NCBI GenBank assembly: GCA_030522415.1
Contig: CM060113.1
Location: forward strand, 11,728,065-11,792,064
Direction of reading: 5' to 3'
Length of the DNA stretch: 64,000 nucleotides
DNA from: Channallabes apus
Taxonomy: Eukaryota > Chordata > Actinopteri > Siluriformes > Clariidae
In this document: in pieces, positions 53,652-64,000 of the stretch
Position numbering within the stretch: position 1 is the first letter of the stretch
Layout: each line of letters starts with the position of its first letter
The notes under the pieces: generated by a model
Database searches by the model: none
Told to the model about the DNA's origin: nothing
What the model saw: only the letters and a program-made list of their open reading frames with translations
Made by a program: the position numbers and the translations under genes

Positions 53652-54269
53652 TCACCCTTTGTTGGGGAACACTTTCGTGATTCTTCTCATAACCCATGAA
53701 TTTCTTGGAGATGACTCATCAGTTATTAAAACTATGTCTCCAATCGAAAGGTTTTTTTTGTTTTGAAACCACTTTTGCCGCCCCTGGAGCAAGGGCAAGT
53801 ATTCACGTACCCATCGCTTCCAGAGCAGGTCTGATCGATGCTGGATCTGCTTCTCCCTGCGACGTGCATAGATGACAAATCCAGGTGGCAGGTTTGGCTG
53901 TTTTTTCAGCAGCAGCAGGTGGTTTGGTGTCAGAGGTTCCATTTTAGGCGAGCAGCTGTTTCTTTTCACAGATGCCTTTCGTTTTTGCTGTGTGCGAATT
54001 CCCTGTTTGAATTCTGCTGCTGCTTTACCCTTTTGCAACGTGAGAAGTTCTTCCTTAAAATTTTGTCTTTGAGTGAACTTAATGATTTCGTTTTCTGCTC
54101 TTGTTAGGTCTTGCGCTTTTAGAGACTTGTGATTTTCTGTCTTTGGGTCATCTACTTGTGTTTTAACCCTTTCTGTTTTTTGTTTCAGCATGTCTCTGGT
54201 GCGAAGGATCCAGGCAGCGGATCTTTTTAACTTGTGCCAGTCAGAGTGATGATTAATCAGTTTACTCAC
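53652..54269 (-). pseudogene. BEL/Pao pol 3' part (integrase C-terminal region)
   Basis: A frame of ~205 codons begins with a linker after RNase H ([20 protein letters not shown]), then Lys/Glu-rich sequence, and ends with the DUF5641-type tail after integrase ([52 protein letters not shown]). The integrase zinc and catalytic domains that belong between these halves are absent, so a deletion removed roughly the core. Cannot integrate alone. Confidence 0.82.
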
Positions 54270-54284
54270 TGCGTCTGTGTCTGT

Positions 54285-55206
54285 TCATTTTGTAATGCTC
54301 ACAATATTCACTAAAGCTGAGAGCTTAACTTCATCAGCATTTTCATCAAAATTTTCTTTTATTGATGTGTCATGAATATTTTTAGGCCATTTGCACTCTG
54401 CTTCTTTGAGAAGGGAGGGACCTTGGATCCAGTTAACATTTTTCATGAACCTTTCACAGGATACCCCCCTGGAGGCAGAATCAGCTGGGTTTTGTGAGGT
54501 ATTAATGTACCTCCATTGCTGTGACTTGGTTGACTCTCTTATAATGGCGATTCTGTTGGCCACCGGTTTTAAAACGAAGTGTTTCGTTATCAATGTATCT
54601 CAAAACAGTTGTACTGTCAGTCCAGAACATAGAGTCCAGCAATTTCAATTCTAGCTGTTCTTTCAACATTTTGTCATTTTTTACAGCGACCACTGCCGCA
54701 GTCAGTTCCATTCGTGGAATGGTGGTTTGTTTCAGGGGTGCTACACGGGAATTCCCCATCATGAATGCACAATGTGTAAGTCCATCAGCGTTTACTAACC
54801 TGAGGTATGAGACAGCTCCGTATCCCATTTCACTTTCGGGAATGACAGTCAGTAGGGCACGGCTATTGCTTGCCCGTTTAGTGAGGTTAAACCCTCCGCT
54901 TACACAGAGACTTGTGAGATCATTGGATAGGGCGACTGCTTGGTCATGACTCGAAACAGATTTCAGGCAGTCGTCTACATGAAAGTTTTTAAGCACTGTG
55001 TTAACTGCCACAGCAGATGCATTGCTGCAGTTTTCTTCTGCTGTCTTTCTGAGGGCAAAGTTAGGACCACTAGGCAACAATTTTGCACCGAACAGATGAA
55101 CTACCATTTTATTTTCAACTAAGTCTTGGTTCACATCTCCATTCGGCCACCATAGGAAGCGCAGCAGATCAGTGTCCTTCTCGGGGACTTTCACGTGATA
55201 GTACAT
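54285..55206 (-). pseudogene. BEL/Pao pol middle part (RT end and RNase H)
   Basis: Frame 55206-54502 starts within RT (LLRFLWWPNG) and carries the catalytic FHVDDCLKSV at about 54965, then the Pao RNase H-type region (YLRLVNADGLTHCAFMMGNS, IPRMELTAAVVAV, FWTDSTTVLRYI). It continues in another phase to 54285 (YINTSQNPADSASRG). Protease and the RT fingers are missing upstream. The Asp pair of the RT centre is intact. A stop at 54283 and a frame change near 54580 break it. Confidence 0.88.
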
Positions 55207-55211
55207 GGCTT

Positions 55212-57326
55212 CTACTGTGTCCTTTTCTTGGACTTTATTTTAACGGGCACAATGGGGAGGATGCAATTACCTCCAGCCCCAGTGAGCGCATTTGATTCGT
55301 GACTCTCTGCCGGTGGTGTATTTTTTGTGTCACTTTCGGTTTCGTTCTCGTCAGCGCGTGTAACTGGCTGCGCCGTGTCTTGCACTGCGCTGTGTAACAT
55401 GCGCGGATGTGACTTTGAACACAATGAACATACAATTTTTCTGGTACAGTCTTTCCACAAATGACCCTTTCTTAAACATCCGAAACAGAATCCGTTTCTT
55501 TTTAAGAATTCTACTTTGTCTTTGTGTGTCTTATCATTAAATTGGAAGCAATCGTCTAAGATATGCTCCCCTTTGCAATGTGCGCACGGTTTAGTGAAAG
55601 CGCTGACAGGTAATGTACCGGCACTCTTCATTGTAATCAAGTCTTTGTGAATTTTACCAACCTGTCTGTCCTCGGTTGCGACGCTGACCCTGGGTTTTCC
55701 TTGGCTGATTGCGGCGTCCAGGTCCGTAGTGTGCGCGCTACTCAGGTGCGCGTTGCTCGATTCAGTGACCGCGCTCTCGTTCGCAGGCTGCGCTATGCTG
55801 TTGCATGTTGAGTTGGAAAGTTGAAAGTGCGCACTGCTCGGGCGCGCGCTGCTCGTTTCAGTGATTGCGCTCATGTTCGCAGGCTGCGCTCGGCTGTTGC
55901 ATGTTGAGTTGGAGAGGTAATAGTGCGCGCTGCTCAGGCACGCGCTGCTCGGACGCGCGCTGCTCGATTCAATGAGTGCGCTCTTGCTCTTGGGCGATCA
56001 GCTGTCGTGTTTGCGATCTTGACGTTTATTTCCAAATCTATCCTGCAACAGTCTCATTGCCTCTGCATAACCACACTGATCTGGCATAAGCTGACAGCTC
56101 ATAACGAGGTCTCTAGCCTCTCCCTTAGTGAACTGCTCAAGATAAAACAGCTTATCAGCATCACTATCGGTTTTGTCAACAATAACATGTTTAAATGCTT
56201 TCATGAAGGACGTAAACTCAAGAGGGTCACCATGAAACACAGGAACATTGCGCTGAGGTAAAAAGGATTGCCGTTGGCATTTCATGAGCATTGCTGTGAC
56301 GTCAGCCTGCTGTTGCATCATGCTCTGTGATTCTAAAGTATAAATGTCATGGCGGGTGTATTTATTGTCTTGGGTAGACCCTTCATTTAAAGTACTTTTC
56401 AATTTTGGTTCAAAACTTACTGGTACACTTGGATGGGCTGTCTTGCGACGTGATGGCAGTCCGAGGTCTTCTATCGACGCGCTGCTCTCGTAAAGTTCGT
56501 TGTATTCCAGTTTGGGAGCGCGTGCGCCACTTGGTTCGTTGAAGGTGCTCTCTCTTACCGGCTTTCGGCGGCTGACGTATTCAGGTTTTTGGCCCGTCCA
56601 AGGCGGGCTGCTCGAGCGTGTGCAGCTCGGGTCGATGACTCCGCTCTTTGATGCAGGCTGTCGTTTTTTACATCCCTGATAAACCTGTAATTCAGCGTCG
56701 ACAATTGCGAGCGCAGTTTCTAATTCCAACTTTTCTTTATCAGCCTTTAATTCTGCTTCCTTCTGTTCTAACGCCCGCCGTTCTGCTAAGGCTGCTACTT
56801 TAATCAACAAGGCTGCTCTGTTGGCTTCCGCTTTCTTTAGTCGGGCTGAGGATGATGTAGAAGTTACAGACCTTTTAAATGCTGCCGTTGTCTGTGACAC
56901 GCTGACGCCCGGCGAGACATCTTCGCGTGTTCGCAACGTCACAGAGTGGCCCTTGGTGTCCTTGGTGTCCGCTTTCCAGCGACCCACCGTAGCTATGAAT
57001 TCTGTGCGGCCTTGAGCCTCAGGTGCGCCGCAAGCGACCTGATCGCGTCTGTGTTCGTCTTTATGAGTGTACATAAGCACATCAACGTTACTTCTCATGA
57101 AGCTCTCCCTCAGCTTCCCGTATTTGGGTCTGTACTCAGTTTCAAGGATGTCTAACTTACGTGCATAGTTCATGGGTGTCTTTAATGCAGTAGACGTTAC
57201 ATTCAGTCGAATTCGCTTGCCTTTTCTTGCATCCAGCGCCTCGTTGAGGTTTTTTCTGTTCATCTCGTGGAGCGCTGTTAGGCTCCCCAGCCAAGTGCTG
57301 GGAGCGTTGTCCTCGTTGTTCGGCAT
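55212..57326 (-). CDS. BEL/Pao Gag
   Basis: ATG at 57326 (MPNNEDNAPSTWLG) opens a frame to 55998. The N-terminal ~200 residues are charged with a Lys/Glu/Ala coiled-coil-like stretch (LKADKEKLELETALAIVDAE). The capsid-like DUF1759 region lies near 56250 (VPVFHGDPLEFTSFMKAFKH). The frame closes at 55998, and a further frame 55874-55212 supplies zinc knuckles (CAHCKGEHILDDC, CFGCLRKGHLWKDC) and stops at the deletion point. Between 55998 and 55874 there are repeats of a Ser/Ala-rich unit. Role: particle assembly and RNA binding, by family. The two pieces probably were one frame. Confidence 0.85.
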
Positions 57327-57412
57327 GGTGAAGTTCGATGGCTATTCTCTTTCCCTTTCCCTTTCAGTGTTCACTTGTTTTCGTTCAAACAGCGGAAAAG
57401 CTTTTGACTTTA

Positions 57413-58011
57413 TGTAGTGGCGGTCATATTATTTCACCAGTTTTGACTTGTAGCTAATGTCTTAAAGTTTCACTCACATGACAGAAGTCCGATCTCTTTG
57501 TCTTTTGTCGTTTATTTGTCAGCATCAAAGAATCAACACTTCATACAGTCGTCTTGAGTAAATCCACTGTTATTACAGACACCAGTTGCTGCATCTTGCA
57601 AATCTCTGAGTTTTACAACAACCTATTTGCTGTATCTTGTAGATTACAATCTTGGCTTGGGTATCTAACAACACTCTTGTTGTTTCTTACATTCCCAGCT
57701 TACGTTAGCTTACGGTTACAACAACCTAGTTGCTGTATTTTACATTTCTAGCTTACCGGGAGCTCTCACTAGCATGTAATAGTAGAATGACATCATGCAT
57801 GTAATAGTATGTAGAATGACATCACAGACCAACCTACGATTATCAACTTATGATGCATGACTAAGAAATATAAAGCTTATGGCTTATGTAACAAACTTAA
57901 TGCTTAATGCTTTACTAATGAATAGAACAAGGTAGAATAAATGAAATAACAGCAAATAAAATAAAATAAACACAACAACAAATTCATAACAAGTGCGATA
58001 TGGCACTTACA
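57413..58011 (-). repeat. BEL/Pao LTR (5' side in element orientation)
   Basis: 599 bp, nearly identical to 52716-53369 over shared parts apart from the missing ~50 bp and a short CATGTAATAGTA duplication near 57775-57800. In element orientation it is followed by TAAAGTCAAAAGC, where the primer site is expected. Confidence 0.92.
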
Positions 58012-58016
58012 CACCG

Positions 58017-58975
58017 TTTAGCATAAATTAGAACCATTATGAAAGCTTTACAAAGGAAAAGTAGCAGACACATCTCTTTATAAAATTTTCAAAGGAGATT
58101 ATTGCTAATTTTGGATTTCAGTATTGTTTTACAATGTAAAATTTATGAATTAATTAATTAATTAATTTGTTTATTTTTGGCTTACAAGAGATGTACTGTA
58201 CACAACCCCTGCTGCTTTATTTTTTAGGTAACTGCCATCACACCGTTCTGCCAGAACATGAATAAAAAAAGCCATTGCATAGTCCTTGGAATAAATGCTG
58301 TAAAGAATAATGTCTTAGAAAGGTTAAATTTGTTCTCACCATTGTCATAATATGAGACAAACATGGAATGCTTGCAGAAAATAGCCCCAAATATCTGCCA
58401 AAACATTATGAAATGATTCTCCAACTTATGACATTTGTTTGCAACTCCAGAGTTAAAATTGAGTGAGTTAAATTGCATCACAGATGAGTCACTTTCCTTA
58501 AAAATACACAGCCATGAATTCACAGCTAGACTGTGTCTGTTTGACACTTTCTAGCTACAGTAGACCTTGTTGTGGTAGACCTTCTTCTAACTACATGTTA
58601 CAGTACATGCGTTTGTTTCACAATAGCCTCCTTTAATTTAGATGGACCCCTACCTTTTTTCTTGCCACAAAAAAGAACATTCTACAATAATACTGGGGAT
58701 TTCAAAATTATATTTAAAAAAAAACATAGGTACATCATTAGGTAAGTATGTTACAACAACAACAATAACAGTCAGTTATTAATTAAGAGGTTACCATTCT
58801 AATTAAGAGGTTAGCCATTCTGGAAAAGTCCTTGCAATAACAGTATTGTCAAGTGCATTTGCATAACCTATCAAGCTCCCTGATGAACTGGCTCTCATGA
58901 AAACCTTCCCAGGAAAGCAAGACAAAAACTTACCTAGTAGAAGTTCATTTAGAATTACCAGTCTCAAAAACCACT
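58017..58975. other. No gene seen
   Basis: AT-rich. A 107-codon minus frame at 58224-58547 has no recognisable motif. (ATTA)n-like short repeat at 58146-58168. Confidence 0.5.
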
Positions 58976-60180
58976 CCTTGGTCTTAGTGCCGCTTTTGAT
59001 ACTGTCTCACACACCATACTATTGAACAAATTGGAATCTATCTGTATTACTGGTATAGCCCTTTCTTGGTTTCATTCCTATTTTTTTGATCCAACGCAAT
59101 TTGTACAAATTAAACAATTTCAATCAACCACCACTCCAGTTGTCACTGGTGTCCCTCAGGGCTCCGTGCTAGGACCTCTCCTGTTTCTTATCTATCTTCT
59201 TCCAATAGGGAGCATATTTAGGAAATACGGCATTCAATTTCACTGTTATGCAGACCATACCCAACTCTATCTCTCCTCAAAACCTTCCATGATGTCTCTC
59301 CCTTCTGCTCTTGTTGAGTGCCTTGAAGAGTTAAAGGTTTAGTTTTCAAGCAATTTTATCAAATTGAACAATAGTAAAACTGAAATTCTTCTTGTGCGCA
59401 CAAAATCAACATTAGGAAAGGCAAACATTTCTTCTGTTTTAATTGACAATCTTAATGTTCCCTTATCCACCCAGGTCAAAAGCTTGGGAGTCATTTTTGA
59501 TCAAACACTGTCATTCGAAGTTCATATTAATAGTGTTACCCGCTCTGCATTCTTTACGTCTCGCCCCTTTCAATGAAGAGTACGGCTATTCTTGTGCATG
59601 CTCTTGTTACATCTAGAATTGAGTATTGCAATGCTTTTTTTATGGGCTTCCTCCAAGGATACTTCATAAATTACAGTTAGTACAAAATGCTGCTGCTCGG
59701 GTCATATCCAAAACTTCTAGTTTTCAACACATCACTCCCGTTTTGCAAAATCTGCACTGGCTCCCTGTTAAATACCGTGTAGATTTTAAAATACTACTTT
59801 TAACCTACAAAGCACTTAACAACTTGGTACTTTCATATCTTTGGTACCTTCATATCTTTTGGACCTTCTTGATATACATATCCCGTCGCGTGATTTAAGG
59901 TCTGCTTCTGCAATTACACTCGTTCGTCCACGTACACAGACAGTTTATGGAACCGACTTCCTGTCAAGGTCCGCAACAGTCCAAGTTTCCCAGTTTTTAA
60001 ATCTCGTCTAAAAACCTATTTGTTTAGACATGGTTTTTTGTAATGCCGTTTTCTGTCTGTTTTGTTTATAAACCATTGTTCTTATACTTTGACTGTAAGG
60101 TGTCCTTGAGTGCTATGAAAGGCACCATTAAATCAAATTATTATTAGTATTATTGTTATTATTATTATTATTATTATTAT
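58976..60180 (+). pseudogene. LINE RT fragment with 3' tail
   Basis: 5'-truncated LINE: starts within RT (SAAFDTVSHTILLNKLES), then FVQIKQFQSTTTPVVTG and VPQGSVLGPLLFLIY, and the catalytic region reads CYADHTQLYLS. The second Asp is His (YADD to YADH), an inactivating change. Then KTEILLVRTKS, VKSLGVIFDQTLSFEVH, and after two phase changes LQLVQNAAARVISK and LHWLPVKYRVDFKILLLTYK. It ends in a tail GTGTCCTTGAGTGCTATGAA followed by (ATT)n at 60130-60180. It is an L2/CR1-like clade, different from the two L2 copies above. Confidence 0.88.
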
Positions 60181-61200
60181 AAATCAGCCTGCCCCAATAG
60201 ATATGTGCGTTAGCAGCATCCGGTAGTGGGCCAACCTAAAGCCGATGCGCCTGAGATGTTTGACGAGCTGGGAAAATAGAGCACTAGACATCAGAAGGTT
60301 TGCCAATGCTTGTCAGACATTATGAATAGGAGGCCAATGTGCCATTCTGAGGCTGACGTCGGCGAGACATACAGTATGTCTGCTATCTGGAATTATTTTA
60401 TGAATACTGTATTGTAGATTGCTTTTTATGTAAAAAGTAGGAAATAATGCTGTCATCATTTGACTAAAAACATGAGAAAAGTGCCATTGCACAGGCTTTT
60501 CAAACCAATTTACCTTTTTTTAATTTCATAAAAATGGAGCTGCAAGAAAAAGAAAAAAAAACAGCCTGCTCTTTAACCTAACTTTGATTGTTAATAACCC
60601 ATTCATTCAATTTCACCCAAGCATGCTTAAGCAAATTTTATAAGCAAACCTAGTGAAAATATTTGTGTTAAAATACCAAGGGACAAGGGACATGGCTGCC
60701 ACAAAATCTGGCCCTCAAAAGTATATTTTGCATCATCTTTTTTCTCCTCCCAGAATATCCCAGACTGCACAGAATCTATATTTTACTTTGCCTGCCTTCC
60801 ATCCAACTGTAGTTTCTCTTGCTGATGAAACTTCCCTTTTTAGACCTTGAGCTTGTGCTAAGCTCAAACCTATCATACACACACAAGAATAAATTGTATA
60901 GAAGAAATGCGCAAAAATCTATACACTCGTTGATCACAAACATCACAAAAGCGATTCACATACAGTAAACACTGGTATGTGACTGATGTAGTTAGACACA
61001 TTTGTATACTATGGATATGGAAATAATTGTATGTCAGCAGACTTAAACATGAATAAACATGTTGGTTCCAGTGTGATACACAGGAAACGTCCTCAGATTG
61101 TGACATTATTGTGCCCTAAGTGTTGTGATAAAACAGGACTGTGTGCTCTAGAATGAGGCCTAAACCCAATGTAACTAGCCTTTTATATATATATACATAC
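60181..61200. other. No gene seen
   Basis: No recognisable frame or repeat. 60653-60850 is a 65-codon frame without motifs. Confidence 0.45.
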
Positions 61201-61204
61201 ACAC

Positions 61205-61375
61205 AGAAGTGGAAAGAGTAATAAAATATGCTACTCAAGTAAAAGTACTGTTACTTCAATGAAATTGTACTTAAGTACAAAAGTACTGGCCAAAAGATCT
61301 ACTCAAGTAAAAGTGAAATGTAGCTCTTCTAAAATTTTACTCTGAGTAAAATTTACTGAGTAATTATTTTTTTTT
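61205..61375. repeat. hAT-type MITE-like fragment
   Basis: Recurrent ACTCAAGTAAAAGTACTG, TTGTACTTAAGTACAAAAGT and ACTCAAGTAAAAGTGAAA units are characteristic of a widespread fish non-autonomous hAT family. Ends and target duplication were not determined. Confidence 0.5.
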
Positions 61376-61616
61376 GAACAACAGTGGTGGGTGGATGATT
61401 CTAGTTAGTAAAAAAAAAAAAAAGACAGGGATATAAATCTCAACCTGGTTGTTTTTAATTGAGGAAACAACTTTACAAATGAAAGTGCAATAAAAACAAA
61501 TAAATAAAATACAATAAAAATAAATAAAATAAACCTATAAAACATTTAGGGAAGTCATTTTAGTGCAAATTATCCCATAAAACATTAAACATCACAACCA
61601 CTGAATATGACATAAC

Positions 61617-62794
<1,178 letters not shown>

Positions 62795-62807
62795 TATATA
62801 TATGCTT

Positions 62808-63211
62808 GCAAAAGTATTCGGCCCTCTTGAACTTTTCCACATTTTGTCACATTACAGCCACAAACCTGAATCAATTTTATTGGAATTCCACGTGAAAGAT
62901 CAATACAAAGTGGTGTACACGTGAGAAGTGGAACAAAAATCCTGCATGGTTCCAAACATTTTTAAATAACTGCAAACAGGTGTCTGTAATTATTCAGCCC
63001 CCTGTGTCAATACTTTGTAGAACCACCTTTTGCTGCAATTACAGCTGCCAGTCTTTTAGGGTATGTCTCTACCAGCTTTGCACATCTAGAGACTGAAATC
63101 CTTGCCCATTCTTCTTTGCAAAACAGCTCCAGCTCAGTCAGATTAGATGGACAGCGTTTGTGAACAGCAGTTTTCAGATGTTGCCACAGATTCTCGATTG
63201 GATTTAGATCT
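62808..63211 (-). pseudogene. Third Tc1 family fragment, cut by Harbinger
   Basis: The left end reads CTTGCAAAAGTATTCGGCCC. Minus-strand coding from 63208 to 63007 reads DLNPIENLWQHLKTAVHKR (with the catalytic Glu) through VIAAKGGSTKY. It stops at GATTTAGATCTGGGG, where the next element starts. Confidence 0.88.
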
Positions 63212-64000
63212 GGGGCCTCATGTATCAACGCTGCGTACGCACAAAAACTTTGCTTACGCCAGTTTTCACGCTCACGGTCGGATTTACTAACAGTGAAATT
63301 AACGTGAGAATGTGCGTTCTTCCACGCCAACTTCATGTCTGGCGTACGTGTATTTCTTGTTTGTGTTTGTTTTATTTCCTTTGGTGACTCCTAGAGGCAA
63401 TTATGTTAAATTGCACACTACAGAGTATTGCACCAACACATGTGAAAAAAATTGCTATTAATTTATAATTGATAAAATGGGTTAATTGACAATATTTTTT
63501 CGACTAATTATTTGATTTAGAAAATATAAAAGCATTTTCAAATGTATACAACCCTTAGTCTATGGCAATGGCAGTGTTGGCCTTATTAGAGGACATTGTC
63601 AATGGCCGAATCCGAAGGGAACGCGTTTTAGGGATCACAGTGATTTTCTGGCCCATGATGATGACTGGCTTATTAGCCGTTTCAGATTTCCAAGAGCTAT
63701 CCTCTTGGAGCTCTGTGCTGAGTTGGGTCCAAATTTGGAAAGAGAGACAGCGAGGACCCACGCATTACCCGTTACAGGTGCTGACAATGCTTGGTTTCCT
63801 GGCAACTGGTTCTTTCCAAAGGGAACTGGCAGACCGCTTGGGGTTAAGCCAGTCGTCTTTGAGCCATGCAATGCCAGCTGTATGGGACGGGATCACCTGC
63901 ATGTCTAGCAGGTATATAAGGATTCCGTACAGTACCATGCAGTTGACCAGACAAACATTAAAGCGCAATTTGCAGCGATCGCCAGTTTTCCTAATGTAAT
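63212..64000 (+). mobile_element. PIF/Harbinger transposon, truncated by the window end
   Basis: It starts GGGGCCTCATGTATCAACG with TGCGTACGCACAAAAAC, the typical fish Harbinger terminal sequence, and a further TGGCGTACG-type subterminal repeat near 63340. Transposase follows in plus orientation. Only the left part is in the window. Confidence 0.8.
63562..64000 (+). pseudogene. Harbinger transposase N-terminal part, with frame changes
   Basis: ATG at 63562 starts MAMAVLALLEDIVNGRIRRE. The frame then seems to leave phase: a better match for the next part (ELCAELGPNLERETARTHAL) is in the phase of 63705-63780. The original phase resumes with LQVLTMLGFLATGSFQRELA and DRLGLSQSSLSHAMPAVWDG, the N-terminal helical region preceding the DDE catalytic core. 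The two internal frame changes (about 63640 and 63775) suggest a dead copy. The catalytic residues lie beyond 64000. Confidence 0.8.

Larger units (their letters stand above)
52716..58011 (-). mobile_element. BEL/Pao LTR retrotransposon, internally deleted
   Basis: LTRs at 52716-53369 and 57413-58011 enclose minus-strand gag and parts of pol. Flanks CACTG (52711-52715) and CACCG (58012-58016) match four of five bases, fitting a 5-bp duplication. Protease with the front of RT, and the integrase core, are missing. The copy is therefore non-autonomous. A solo LTR of the family is at 11196-11817. Confidence 0.92.

Noticed and set aside
55919..56261. Plus-strand Ala/Arg-rich frame at 55.9 kb
   Set aside because: Antisense of the Ser/Ala-rich repeat between the two BEL Gag frames.

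Overview
This looks like a repeat-dense, non-genic stretch of a teleost genome. The evidence is the set of element families: Tc1/mariner transposons with TA target duplications, L2-clade LINEs with fish-type 3' tails, Ty3/gypsy and BEL/Pao LTR retrotransposons, a PIF/Harbinger element and an epsilon/gamma-like endogenous retrovirus. An otophysan such as a catfish or cyprinid is my guess from the families, not something the sequence proves. I recognise no host protein-coding gene. Most long reading frames are transposon genes or shadows of them.

Layout. 0.2-1 kb: decayed LINE. 1.5-3.1 kb: Tc1 transposon with both ends. 5.6-11.0 kb: nearly intact Ty3/gypsy element with a truncated 5' LTR. 11.2-11.8 kb: solo BEL/Pao LTR. 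12.0-14.9 kb: decayed gypsy element carrying an inverted copy of part of its own polymerase region. 15-17.7 kb: old repeat scraps. 17.75-23.24 kb: short LTR element with perfect 5-bp target duplications, whose 3' LTR is split by a long L2 LINE. 24-25.4 kb: transposon scraps and an inverted LTR-like block. 25.4-44.1 kb: a retrovirus-like provirus (gag, pro, pol, env and later frames), broken by point lesions and by four insertions: a short retroposon, a Tc1 transposon, a solo LTR and a 5-kb terminal-inverted-repeat element. 44-48 kb: gypsy and Tc1 scraps. 48.2-58.0 kb: an old Tc1-like copy hosting an L2 LINE and a solo LTR, with a deleted BEL/Pao element at its right edge. 59.0-60.2 kb: LINE fragment. 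61.2-64 kb: a second copy of the first Tc1 family, another Tc1 fragment, and a Harbinger element that runs off the end.

How the parts relate. The window is a nest of successive insertions, and target duplications give their order. The provirus predates its Tc1, solo-LTR and 5-kb insertions. The short LTR element predates the L2 in its 3' LTR. The Tc1-like copy at 48-52.7 kb predates the L2, solo LTR and probably the BEL element. Several non-autonomous elements probably depended on relatives elsewhere: the short LTR element, the tRNA-headed SINE with an L2 tail, and the internally deleted BEL copy.

The most interesting signals are: (1) a 13-nt primer-binding segment after the 5' LTR at 18,324 that is exactly complementary to the predicted RNA start 27 nt downstream of the LTR TATA box, as in Tf1/sushi-type self-priming; (2) an E-box dyad with constant 9-bp spacing shared by two otherwise diverged LTRs; (3) a SINE with an intron-containing tRNA-Ile(UAU)-like head and an L2 tail; (4) a 5-kb TA-flanked element with no recognisable transposase but with splice-like signals on the minus strand; and (5) post-env reading frames in the provirus preceded by a splice-acceptor-like site.
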